This document shows positions 7,159-15,599 of a stretch of DNA of 64,000 nucleotides, piece after piece. Under the pieces are notes generated by a model. That model saw only the letters and a list, made by a program, of their open reading frames with translations, was not told the DNA's origin and made no database searches. The first letter of the stretch is position 1. The number at the start of each line of letters is the position of its first letter. The stretch covers positions 62,001 through 126,000 of the forward strand of contig NZ_BAABEX010000029.1 in assembly GCF_039540375.1 (NCBI RefSeq). The letters are read 5' to 3'. The stretch comes from Acidovorax_G lacteus (GTDB taxonomy: Bacteria > Pseudomonadota > Gammaproteobacteria > Burkholderiales > Burkholderiaceae_C). The translations under genes were made by a program, and so were the position numbers.

Positions 7159-9141
7159 TTAACTGGTGCGTGTTTGCCACATGCCCTCGATGGCAGCCTC
7201 CAGATGGCGGGCAAATCTTGAGGCATTGAAAAGAGGCGACTGCTGAACCTGCTGACGAAGCTCGCTGCGCAACTGGGAGAGTCCAGGGAGATCTCGGGCG
7301 AACGCGGCCGCTTTAGAAACATAGTCCTCCGGCGTTTGGGCTACCCAGTCGCGCAGCCCTGCTGCATGCAGCAGCCCTGCCCCCTGGCGTGATAGCAGGG
7401 TCGAGCCCTCTAGGGTCAGAACCGGTACCCCCATCCAAAGACTCTCGGCTGTAGTTGTACCTCCGGGATAGGGAAAGGGGTCGAGGCAAAAGTCGACTCG
7501 GTGGTAGGTCCTGAGATAGTCCTGCCGAGACTGTGGTGGTTCGATGATCAGACGGTCTGCGGTAATGCCCTGCCTCGCGAACCTGTCACGCAATCGTGCC
7601 GCTGCGACGGGGTCCTTCAGCTGTTTGGCCTGTACCAGCAGCTTGCTGTCAGGGATCGCATTGAGAACGCGAGTCCAAAGCGCAATCACGCCGTCATTGA
7701 CCTTAAGCAGATTGCTCAAGCAGCCCAGCGTCAATGGCTGTCCACTCAGAGCAGGAAGCGGCTGTACAGGATCGGATGGTTCCGGGGCTGTGAAGCAAAG
7801 CCTGGTCTCTGGCAAGCGCCAAATGCGTTCCGTGAACTGCCATTCGATCTCAGGGGGTACTGTTACCGGATCGGCGATCAAGTAATCCATTTCGGCCAAT
7901 CCGGTGGTTGCAAAATAGCCCAGCCATGATGTCTGTACGGCTGCCACCCGATGGGCGAACAAAGACAAACGATTTCCGGCGGTGTGACCCGATAGGTCTA
8001 TTGCGACATCCAGCCGCAACAACCGTATCGTTTCGAGCGCTCGCAGGTCAGGGGCCGCGGCGACGCAAATCCATTCGTGAAAGTAAGGGCGGATGCGTTG
8101 GGTCAAATCGTCTTCGAACTGCTGCGTACTGATTGCGATCAGTTCTATGCGGTTGCGGTCAATCTCCTTCAGGACGGCTTCCAGGAAATGCCCCACAGGG
8201 TGTTGGCGTAAGTCGCCTGATACCAGTCCGACGCGAAGTCGGCGCTGCGCAAGCGCTCTCGCTGGGAGCGGGCGTGTTTCTCCGGCTTCTTTAGCGCAGA
8301 CGGCACCAAATGCGCGTGCACAGTCGAGCGTCTCCCGCGGCGATACGGTCGGCAGATAGCTCGACACCATCAGCAGGCTGCTGTACAGCTCCAAGCGCGT
8401 TGGCGCCAACGTCAGCGCTTGCTTGTAGCAAGCTACAGCCGCGGCAGGATCGTCTTGAGCCAGGCGAATCTCTGCCAGCTTGGCATGTGCTTCGGCCATT
8501 TGAGGCTCGCGCTCGAGCACTCTGCGCACGGACGCCTCGGCCTCTTCTAGCTGGCCCAAATCGACGAGTACATCAGCACGGTTGTAGTGCAGGCCAGGAT
8601 GCGAAGGGCTCAGTGCCAACGCACTGTCGTACAGCGTCAGCGCCTCCTCAGGACGCCCCATATCGTGCAGCAAGTGAGCCAGATTGCTCATGGTTTCTAC
8701 ATGGGTCGGTTCAAGCTCGAGCGCTCTCCGGAAGCTCTTTTCCGCCAGTGAGTGCTGCCCAGCTTCGTGCTGCATATTGGCCAAGTGGAAGAACCCATGC
8801 GGTAAATCGGCCCGAATTTTCAAGGCCCGCCGGTAGTACTGAGCTGCCTCCTCGGGGTAAAACAGATCGCGAAGTGCATTGGCCAAATTGAATTGGATTG
8901 CAGCATCGCGTGGCGCGAGTTCTGCTGCTTTGCGCAGGTAAGGCAGTGCCTCCTCGTGTTGCTGGCGCGCCCGCAGCACCGCGCCAGCAATGCGCCATCC
9001 CAACGGATGCTGCGGAAAACGTTGCGTCAAGGACTTGGCTTTGCCAAGGGCCGACGCAAAGTCGCCAGCCTGAAAAGCCTCTAACGTATCTTGGCTTTCT
9101 GCCGGTGAAGGGGAGAGAGCGCCGAACAGCTTTACGGCCAT
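7159..9141 (-). CDS. TPR protein with SPINDLY-type O-GlcNAc transferase domain
   Basis: 660 residues from the ATG at 9141. Residues 15-260 contain about seven tetratricopeptide repeats. From about residue 300 comes the glycosyltransferase family 41 domain, with VGLVSGDLRQHPVGHF (catalytic-type histidine near 314) and a late PYPGGTTTAES motif typical of UDP-sugar binding. Such enzymes add sugars to serine or threonine of proteins; bacterial members often act on surface or flagellar proteins, but nothing nearby shows the acceptor. An upstream TTG at 9195 would add 18 residues. Base composition is lower in GC than all neighbours, suggesting separate ancestry. Confidence 0.88.
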   Translation of the reverse strand: MAVKLFGALSPSPAESQDTLEAFQAGDFASALGKAKSLTQRFPQHPLGWRIAGAVLRARQQHEEALPYLRKAAELAPRDAAIQFNLANALRDLFYPEEAAQYYRRALKIRADLPHGFFHLANMQHEAGQHSLAEKSFRRALELEPTHVETMSNLAHLLHDMGRPEEALTLYDSALALSPSHPGLHYNRADVLVDLGQLEEAEASVRRVLEREPQMAEAHAKLAEIRLAQDDPAAAVACYKQALTLAPTRLELYSSLLMVSSYLPTVSPRETLDCARAFGAVCAKEAGETRPLPARALAQRRLRVGLVSGDLRQHPVGHFLEAVLKEIDRNRIELIAISTQQFEDDLTQRIRPYFHEWICVAAAPDLRALETIRLLRLDVAIDLSGHTAGNRLSLFAHRVAAVQTSWLGYFATTGLAEMDYLIADPVTVPPEIEWQFTERIWRLPETRLCFTAPEPSDPVQPLPALSGQPLTLGCLSNLLKVNDGVIALWTRVLNAIPDSKLLVQAKQLKDPVAAARLRDRFARQGITADRLIIEPPQSRQDYLRTYHRVDFCLDPFPYPGGTTTAESLWMGVPVLTLEGSTLLSRQGAGLLHAAGLRDWVAQTPEDYVSKAAAFARDLPGLSQLRSELRQQVQQSPLFNASRFARHLEAAIEGMWQTRTS

Positions 9142-9332
9142 AGTCGCGAAGGGGTGGGTGAAAACAAGAGGGACCGCAAGAGGCTGTGAGCGCAACCCAT
9201 GCCGTGATTCCGAGCCGCCGCCAAAGTTGCTTCGTGGCGCACCCGATTATCTCGTCGAGCACGGCCTGGATGACGTGGCGTGAGTGCAGTCCCAGCACCA
9301 GAATGGGTTGCGTTAAGCTTGCGTGTGCATTT

Positions 9333-11681
9333 ATGAGCTATTCCCTCCACACCCTCCAGGGGTCAGACTCTCCCAAGCCTAGCAATCGGCTCACTGTCAC
9401 ACGAATAGGCTACGAAATCGGCCTTGTCCTTGGGCTCGTGGCGCTGTTGTTCTGGCTGCTGGCCCTGCTCAGCCATTCACTGCAAGACCCCGCCTGGTCC
9501 ACCTCGGGCGCGGTAGACCGCATGCGCGCGGCCAACTGGGCCGGGCGGGTGGGGGCCTGGCTGGCCGATGTGAGCTATTTCGGGCTGGGCTTTTCGGTCT
9601 GGTGGTGTGTGGCGGCGGCAGTCCGGGCCTGGCTGGCGTCGCTGGCGCGCTGGCTGGGTGGAGGGGAGGCGGTCCCGGTCGCTGCCGCGCCCTCCCGGGT
9701 GCCTCCGCGACTGATCTTCTGGCTGGGACTTGCGCTGTTGCTGGTGGCCAGCACCATGCTCGAATGGTCGCGTCTGTACCGCTTTGAGTCGGCCCTGCCT
9801 GGCCATGCGGGCGGCGTGCTGGGCTACCTGCTGGGGCCTCTGGCCATGCAGTGGCTGGGCTTTACGGGCTCGGGGCTGTTGGGCATTGTGCTGCTGGTGC
9901 TGGGCGCTGGCTGGGTGTTCCGTTTCTCCTGGGGCCGTGTGGCGGAGTCGCTGGGAGCGCGCATTGACGGGCTGGTGCAGTCCCGCCGCGCGCAGCGCGA
10001 GGCCGCCAAGGATGTAGCGGCGGGTCGCCGCGCCGCCCGCGAGCGCGAGGTGGTGCTGCAGGAGGAGCGCGTCGAAACCGAAGAGCATCCACCGCAGCCG
10101 GTTCAGATCATCGAGCCGGCCAAGCCCGAGGTTCCACAGAGCGCGCGTGTGGTGAAGGAGCGCCAGAAGCCCTTGTTCACCGAATTGCCCGACAGCAAGC
10201 TACCGCAGGTGGATCTACTCGACGGCGCACTGCAGCGCCAGGAAACCGTCTCGCCCGAGACGCTGGAGATGACCAGCCGCTTGATCGAGAAGAAGCTCAA
10301 GGACTTTGGCGTGGAAGTGCGCGTGGTGGCGGCCATGCCGGGCCCGGTGATCACGCGCTACGAGATCGAGCCCGCCACAGGCGTCAAGGGCTCGCAGGTC
10401 GTGAACCTGGCCAAGGACCTGGCACGTTCGCTGTCGCTGGTGTCCATTCGCGTGGTGGAGACCATTCCGGGCAAGAACTACATGGCGCTGGAGTTGCCCA
10501 ATGCCAAGCGGCAGACCATCAAGCTCTCGGAAATCCTGGGCTCGCAGGTCTACCACGAGGCCAAGAGCCTGTTGACCATGGGCCTGGGCAAGGACATCGT
10601 GGGCAATCCGGTCGTGGCCGATCTGGCCAAGATGCCGCATGTGCTGGTGGCCGGCACCACGGGGTCGGGCAAGTCGGTGGGCATCAACGCGATGATCCTG
10701 TCGCTGCTCTACAAGGCCGAGGCGCGCGACGTGCGGCTCTTGATGATCGACCCCAAGATGCTGGAAATGTCGGTGTACGAAGGCATTCCTCACTTGTTGG
10801 CTCCGGTGGTCACGGACATGAAACAGGCGGCGCACGGCCTGAACTGGTGCGTAGCCGAGATGGAGCGGCGCTACAAGCTCATGAGCAAGATGGGCGTGCG
10901 CAATCTTGCGGGCTTCAACGCCAAGATCGACGAGGCCAAAGGCCGCGGCGAATTCGTCTACAACCCGTTCAGTCTCACGCCCGAATCGCCCGAGCCGCTG
11001 GAGCGCCTGCCCCACATCGTGGTGGTGATCGACGAGTTGGCCGACCTGATGATGGTCGTGGGCAAGAAGATCGAGGAACTGATCGCGCGCCTGGCGCAAA
11101 AGGCGCGTGCAGCCGGTATTCACCTGATTCTGGCCACGCAGCGGCCCAGCGTGGACGTGATCACCGGCCTGATCAAGGCCAACATTCCGACGCGCATTGC
11201 GTTCCAGGTCAGCAGCAAGATCGACAGCCGCACCATCCTCGACCAGATGGGGGCCGAAGCGCTGCTGGGTATGGGCGACATGCTCTACATGGCCAGTGGC
11301 ACCGGGTTGCCGATCCGCGTGCACGGTGCGTTTGTCAGCGATGACGAGGTGCACCGCGTCGTCAGTTACCTCAAGAGCCAGGGCGAGCCCGACTACATCG
11401 AGGGCGTGCTCGAAGGCGGAACTGTGGACGGCGACGGCGATCTGTCCATGGACGGCCTGGGTGGCGGCGAAGGGGGTGGCGAGAAAGACCCGATGTACGA
11501 CCAGGCCGTGGAAGTGGTGCTCAAGGACCGCAAGGCCAGCATCTCGTATGTGCAGCGCAAGCTGCGCATTGGCTACAACCGCTCGGCGCGGCTGCTGGAA
11601 GACATGGAAAAAGCCGGCCTGGTGAGCGCGCTCACCACCAGCGGCCAGCGCGAAGTACTGGTGCCCGCTCGGCCCGAATGA
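9333..11681 (+). CDS. ftsK: DNA translocase FtsK
   Basis: 782 residues. The N-terminal 200 residues hold four hydrophobic helices, followed by a short charged linker, the RecA-like motor with Walker A GTTGSGKS near residue 441 and Walker B VVVIDELADL, and a C-terminal gamma winged-helix domain (IGYNRSARLLEDME) that reads KOPS sites. It pumps chromosomal DNA at the division septum and activates XerCD. The ATG at 9333 (MSYSLHTLQGSD) is preferred; the upstream frame to 9186 overlaps the neighbour's promoter region and lacks family-like sequence. It is followed closely by lolA, as in many proteobacteria. Confidence 0.95.
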   Translation: MSYSLHTLQGSDSPKPSNRLTVTRIGYEIGLVLGLVALLFWLLALLSHSLQDPAWSTSGAVDRMRAANWAGRVGAWLADVSYFGLGFSVWWCVAAAVRAWLASLARWLGGGEAVPVAAAPSRVPPRLIFWLGLALLLVASTMLEWSRLYRFESALPGHAGGVLGYLLGPLAMQWLGFTGSGLLGIVLLVLGAGWVFRFSWGRVAESLGARIDGLVQSRRAQREAAKDVAAGRRAAREREVVLQEERVETEEHPPQPVQIIEPAKPEVPQSARVVKERQKPLFTELPDSKLPQVDLLDGALQRQETVSPETLEMTSRLIEKKLKDFGVEVRVVAAMPGPVITRYEIEPATGVKGSQVVNLAKDLARSLSLVSIRVVETIPGKNYMALELPNAKRQTIKLSEILGSQVYHEAKSLLTMGLGKDIVGNPVVADLAKMPHVLVAGTTGSGKSVGINAMILSLLYKAEARDVRLLMIDPKMLEMSVYEGIPHLLAPVVTDMKQAAHGLNWCVAEMERRYKLMSKMGVRNLAGFNAKIDEAKGRGEFVYNPFSLTPESPEPLERLPHIVVVIDELADLMMVVGKKIEELIARLAQKARAAGIHLILATQRPSVDVITGLIKANIPTRIAFQVSSKIDSRTILDQMGAEALLGMGDMLYMASGTGLPIRVHGAFVSDDEVHRVVSYLKSQGEPDYIEGVLEGGTVDGDGDLSMDGLGGGEGGGEKDPMYDQAVEVVLKDRKASISYVQRKLRIGYNRSARLLEDMEKAGLVSALTTSGQREVLVPARPE

Positions 11682-11743
11682 CACGGCCCGCGGCCCCTGG
11701 CCGCGGCGCGCCCTGCGCCCGGCTCCAACCGCTGCAAGGCTTG

Positions 11744-12379
11744 ATGATGAAACACTGGATTGCTACGTTTTTAATAGCTGGTTGTGCTTGTTCTGCCTGG
11801 GCGGACGGCCTGAAAAGCCTGGAATCTTTCATGAAGGGCGCGCAGGCGGGGCGGGCCGAGTTCACGCAGGTCGTGACCTCGCCCGCGCGTGAGGGCCAGG
11901 CTGAGCGCACCCGCCAGTCCAGCGGCGTGTTCGAGTTCCAGCGTCCCGGGCGCTTCAAGTTCAGCTACCGCAAGCCCTTTGAGCAGACCATCGTGGCCGA
12001 CGGGCAAACGCTGTGGCTGCACGACCCCGATCTGAACCAGGTCACCCAGCGCACCCAGGCGCAGGCGCTGGGCAGCACGCCCGCGGCGCTGCTTGCGTCG
12101 GCGGCCGATTTGTCGGCCCTGCGTGCCGACTTCACGCTGGAGAACGCGCCCGACCAGGATGGCCTTCAATGGGTGCTGGCCACGCCCAAGGCGCGCGACG
12201 GGCAACTGCGCAGCGTGCGTGTGGGCTTTGCGGGCGACCGCCTAGCCGTACTCGACATCGTGGACGGCTTCGGCCAGCGTTCGGTGCTGCGCTTTCAGGC
12301 CATGCAGGTGCAAGCGTCGCTGCCGGCCTCGACCTTCCAGTTCCGGCCGCCGGCCGGGGCCGACGTTCTCAAGCAATGA
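11744..12379 (+). CDS. lolA: Outer-membrane lipoprotein carrier protein LolA
   Basis: 211 residues. A signal peptide (MMKHWIATFLIAGCACSAWA) precedes the LolA fold with FTQVV, GVFEFQRPGRFKFSYRKPF and LLAS stretches typical of the family. It carries lipoproteins from the LolCDE complex across the periplasm to LolB. Two adjacent ATGs (11744, 11747) are possible starts. The signal peptide hydrophobic core is encoded by DNA that closely matches the dispersed intergenic repeat of this genome (11758-11790). The gene lies 62 bases after ftsK, the conserved ftsK-lolA-rarA order. Confidence 0.94.
   Translation: MMKHWIATFLIAGCACSAWADGLKSLESFMKGAQAGRAEFTQVVTSPAREGQAERTRQSSGVFEFQRPGRFKFSYRKPFEQTIVADGQTLWLHDPDLNQVTQRTQAQALGSTPAALLASAADLSALRADFTLENAPDQDGLQWVLATPKARDGQLRSVRVGFAGDRLAVLDIVDGFGQRSVLRFQAMQVQASLPASTFQFRPPAGADVLKQ
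11758..11790 (+). repeat. Dispersed-repeat-like sequence inside the lolA signal peptide
   Basis: GATTGCTACGTTTTTAATAG and the following CTGGTTGTGCTTG align with the intergenic copy at 55045-55078 with only a few differences. The match covers the first stem and the left arm of the second stem; the right arm is not recognisable. Confidence 0.55.
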
Positions 12380-12391
12380 ACGCGTGGCCCC

Positions 12392-12748
12392 TCAGGCCAG
12401 CGCCACCAGAGCCAGGCCGATGCTGGCCGGCACCGCCTGGATGAACAGGATCTTGCGGCTGGCGGTCGCCGCACCGTACAGACCGGCCACCAGCACGCAT
12501 AGCAGAAAGAACACTTGCACCGCACGGCCTGCATCGCCCAGCCACACGCCCCACAGCAGCCCCGCCGCCAGAAAACCGTTGTACAAGCCCTGGTTGGCTG
12601 CCAGCGTGCGGGTGGCCGCGGCAAACTCAGGCGTGAGGCCGAACGCCTTGCGACCGGCTGGTTTGTCCCACAGGAACATCTCCAGCACGAGGATGTAGAT
12701 GTGCAGCAGGCCGATCAGGCCGATGACGATGTGCGCCGCTAGACTCAT
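12392..12748 (-). CDS. DUF1304 family membrane protein
   Basis: 118 residues with four hydrophobic helices and the family-like stretch EMFLWDKPAGRKAFGL and ANQGLYNGFLAAGL. DUF1304 proteins are small integral inner-membrane proteins with no established function. The start MSLAAHIVIG at 12748 is favoured by length; the open frame continues upstream without similarity. It is convergent with lolA, separated by 12 bases, and divergent from rarA. Confidence 0.85.
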   Translation of the reverse strand: MSLAAHIVIGLIGLLHIYILVLEMFLWDKPAGRKAFGLTPEFAAATRTLAANQGLYNGFLAAGLLWGVWLGDAGRAVQVFFLLCVLVAGLYGAATASRKILFIQAVPASIGLALVALA

Positions 12749-12962
12749 GGTGATACTCCCGGTTTCAAGAAGCATCGCACGATAGCAGGGGCTTGCCGGG
12801 GGGTGTCTGTCGGGCAGGCGACTTGCGCGCGTCGGGCCCACGATTTCTCCAGCGATGGCCAGCCACCGCGGCGGCTTGTTGTCCACTCGTTTCGGTGTGT
12901 TTCGGGCCTCGACAGCCCTTCATGGCCCGCGCGGTGTGCGGTGTCCGACCTGGAATCTTCTG

Positions 12963-14282
12963 ATGGCCGACCTTTTCTTCACAGAACCCATGCCGCCCCT
13001 GGCCGAAGCACTGCGGCCGCGTCACCTGGACGAGGTCATTGGCCAGTCGCACCTGCTGGGCGAGGGCAAACCGCTGCGCCTGGCCTTCCAGTCGCGCAAG
13101 CCACATTCGATGATCTTTTGGGGCCCACCGGGTGTGGGAAAGACCACGCTGGCGCGGCTCACGGCCCAGGCCTTCGATGCCGAGTTCATCGCGCTGTCGG
13201 CCGTTTTTTCGGGAGTCAAGGACATCCGCGCGGCCATGGAGCAGGCGCAGCACAACTTGGCGCGGGGGCGGCACACGCTGTTGTTTGTGGACGAGATCCA
13301 CCGATTCAACAAGTCGCAGCAGGATGCGCTGCTGCCGTACGCCGAGTCCGGGCTGGTCACCTTCATCGGCGCGACGACGGAGAACCCATCCTTCGAAGTC
13401 AACGCGGCGCTGATGTCGCGCGCCCAGGTGTATGTGCTGCAGCCGCTGAGCGACGACGAACTGCGCCAGCTGCTCGAACGTGCGCGTGCCCATGGGGTGG
13501 GCGATCTGCAGTTCGACGAAGCCGCCGTTGCCACGCTGGTGGGCTATGCCGACGGCGATGCGCGCCGGTTCCTCAACCTGCTGGAGCAATGCCGCAATGC
13601 GGCGCAAGCCGCAGGGCGTACGCAGATCGATGGCGACTTCATGCGCGATGCGCTCACGCTCAACGCCCGGCGCTTCGACAAAGGGGGCGACCATTTCTAC
13701 GACCAGATTTCGGCCCTGCACAAGTCGGTGCGCGGCTCGCATCCGGATGCGGCGCTGTATTGGCTGTGCCGCATGCTCGACGGCGGGGCCGATCCGCGCT
13801 ACCTGGCCCGGCGCATCGTACGCATGGCCTGGGAGGACATCGGCCTGGCCGACCCGCGAGCCCTGCAGTTGGCCAACGACGCTGCCACGACGTATGAACG
13901 CCTGGGCAGCCCTGAAGGTGAACTCGCGCTGGCGCAGGCGGTGCTCTACCTGGCTGCTGCGCCCAAGAGCAACGCGGGCTACAACGCCTACAACCGGGCC
14001 CGGGCGTTTGTGAAGCAGGACAAGAGCCGGGAGGTCCCGGTGCATCTGCGCAATGCCCCCACACAGCTCATGAAGGAGCTGGGCCATGGCCGCGCCTACC
14101 GCTATGCGCACGATGAGCCCGAGGCCTATGCCGCCGGAGAAACCTATTTGCCCGAGGGCATGGAGGAGCCGGGCTGGTACCAGCCGGTGGAGCGCGGGCT
14201 GGAGCTCAAGATCGGCGCCAAGCTGGCGCATCTGCGCACGCTGGATGCGCAGGCCCCTGGCCGCTTGCCTGCAGACGACTGA
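12963..14282 (+). CDS. rarA: Replication-associated recombination protein RarA (MgsA)
   Basis: 439 residues, AAA+ ATPase related to clamp-loader subunits. Walker A GPPGVGKT is near residue 55, Walker B FVDEIHRFNKSQQD near 108, and a GATTENPSFEVN sensor-like stretch follows, with the C-terminal helical tetramerisation domain (KSVRGSHPDAALYWL). It acts at stalled replication forks. The ATG at 12963 gives the conserved start MADLFFTEPMPPLAEALRP; the frame upstream to 12855 is not family-like. TGGAAT lies 6 bases before the ATG as a weak -10. Confidence 0.95.
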   Translation: MADLFFTEPMPPLAEALRPRHLDEVIGQSHLLGEGKPLRLAFQSRKPHSMIFWGPPGVGKTTLARLTAQAFDAEFIALSAVFSGVKDIRAAMEQAQHNLARGRHTLLFVDEIHRFNKSQQDALLPYAESGLVTFIGATTENPSFEVNAALMSRAQVYVLQPLSDDELRQLLERARAHGVGDLQFDEAAVATLVGYADGDARRFLNLLEQCRNAAQAAGRTQIDGDFMRDALTLNARRFDKGGDHFYDQISALHKSVRGSHPDAALYWLCRMLDGGADPRYLARRIVRMAWEDIGLADPRALQLANDAATTYERLGSPEGELALAQAVLYLAAAPKSNAGYNAYNRARAFVKQDKSREVPVHLRNAPTQLMKELGHGRAYRYAHDEPEAYAAGETYLPEGMEEPGWYQPVERGLELKIGAKLAHLRTLDAQAPGRLPADD

Positions 14283-14659
14283 GGCGTGCCCCGGCGTCCA
14301 TCGGGGGTGGGGGGAGGGCTCCGCACGCGTCGCAACCCCGCGATCCCCGGGCGCTGCAATCGAGCCGACGGAATGGGTTATGCTGATTTTGCATGTGTCA
14401 GGTAATAAGCAATCAAAGCATTAATCCTGCATCTATCAAAAGGCCTAATGCGATGTGCGGCTCTCTGATGCAGCGCGAATCCTCGGGAAAACCCCGCCAG
14501 ACGCGGCAAAGGCGATTTCAGGCGACTCGCTACAATCCGTGACGCAAACCCGCACAGCAGTTTTCTGGCGGGTTTTTTGCTAGATGGCAGTCGGGCCCAC
14601 AAGGCTGCACCGATCCCGGTGCCTGCTGGTGGGCGCGTTACAAACGAAGGACTTCTCTT
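14283..14659. other. 377-base gene-free interval before livHMGF
   Basis: This holds an A+T-rich patch (about 14375-14455), a TACAAT hexamer at 14531-14536 and a terminator-like hairpin at 14546-14578. No coding sequence, tRNA or copy of the dispersed repeat is seen. The liv promoter must lie in or just upstream of it. Confidence 0.5.
14546..14578 (+). terminator. Intrinsic terminator or attenuator in the livH leader
   Basis: AAACCCGC (14546-14553) pairs perfectly with GCGGGTTT (14568-14575) across a 14-base loop, and the T run reaches 14578. It lies 82 bases before livH and about 10 bases after TACAAT, so either it ends read-through from rarA or it terminates a very short transcript from its own promoter. 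Confidence 0.6.
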
Positions 14660-15589
14660 ATGGACATCTTGCTGCAGCAGATCATCAACGGTCTGGTTCT
14701 CGGCAGCATGTACGCCTTGATAGCCTTGGGCTACACCATGGTGTACGGCATCATTCAACTGATCAACTTCGCCCACGGTGAAGTGCTGATGATCGGCGCT
14801 CTCACCAGTTGGAGCTGCATCGGCATGATGCAAGGGGCCATGCCAGGGGCACCTGGTTGGGTCATCCTCCTGCTGGCCACGTTGATTGCCTGCGTGGTGG
14901 CCGCCACGCTGAACTTCACGATCGAAAAGATTGCCTACAAGCCGCTGCGCAACAGCCCGCGGCTGGCACCCCTGATCACTGCCATCGGCATGTCCATCTT
15001 GCTGCAGACGCTGGCGATGATCATCTGGAAGCCGAACTACAAGCCGTATCCGACGCTGCTGCCCAGCGCACCGTTTGAAATCGGCGGCGCCTTCATCACG
15101 CCCACGCAGGTGCTGATTCTGGGCGTGACGGCGGTGTCCCTGGCTTCGCTGGTCTATCTGGTGAACTACACCAACCTGGGCCGCGCCATGCGCGCCACGG
15201 CCGAGAACCCGCGCGTTGCCTCGCTCATGGGCGTGAAGCCCGACATGGTGATTTCCGCCACCTTCATCATCGGCGCCGTTTTGGCCGCCATCGCCGGCAT
15301 CATGTGGGCCTCCAACTACGGCACGGCCCAGCACACCATGGGCTTCCTGCCGGGCCTGAAGGCCTTCACGGCGGCTGTGTTCGGCGGCATCGGCAACCTC
15401 GCCGGTGCCGTGGTCGGCGGCATTCTGCTGGGCCTGATCGAAGCCATTGGCTCCGGCTACATCGGCACGCTCACGGGCGGCCTGCTGGGCAGCCACTACA
15501 CCGACATCTTCGCCTTCATCGTGCTGATCATCGTGCTCACGCTGCGTCCTTCGGGCCTGCTGGGCGAACGTGTGGCCGACCGCGCCTGA
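14660..15589 (+). CDS. livH: Branched-chain amino acid ABC transporter permease LivH
   Basis: 309 residues with about eight membrane helices and the LivH-type start MDILLQQIINGLVLGSMYAL, followed by YGIIQLINFAHGEVLM, a hallmark of the family. It is one of two inner-membrane permeases of the leucine/isoleucine/valine uptake system. It starts a tight operon with livM, livG and livF. No substrate-binding protein (livK/livJ) is present in the window, so the receptor must be encoded elsewhere. Confidence 0.93.
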   Translation: MDILLQQIINGLVLGSMYALIALGYTMVYGIIQLINFAHGEVLMIGALTSWSCIGMMQGAMPGAPGWVILLLATLIACVVAATLNFTIEKIAYKPLRNSPRLAPLITAIGMSILLQTLAMIIWKPNYKPYPTLLPSAPFEIGGAFITPTQVLILGVTAVSLASLVYLVNYTNLGRAMRATAENPRVASLMGVKPDMVISATFIIGAVLAAIAGIMWASNYGTAQHTMGFLPGLKAFTAAVFGGIGNLAGAVVGGILLGLIEAIGSGYIGTLTGGLLGSHYTDIFAFIVLIIVLTLRPSGLLGERVADRA

Positions 15590-15599
15590 GGAGCTTTTC

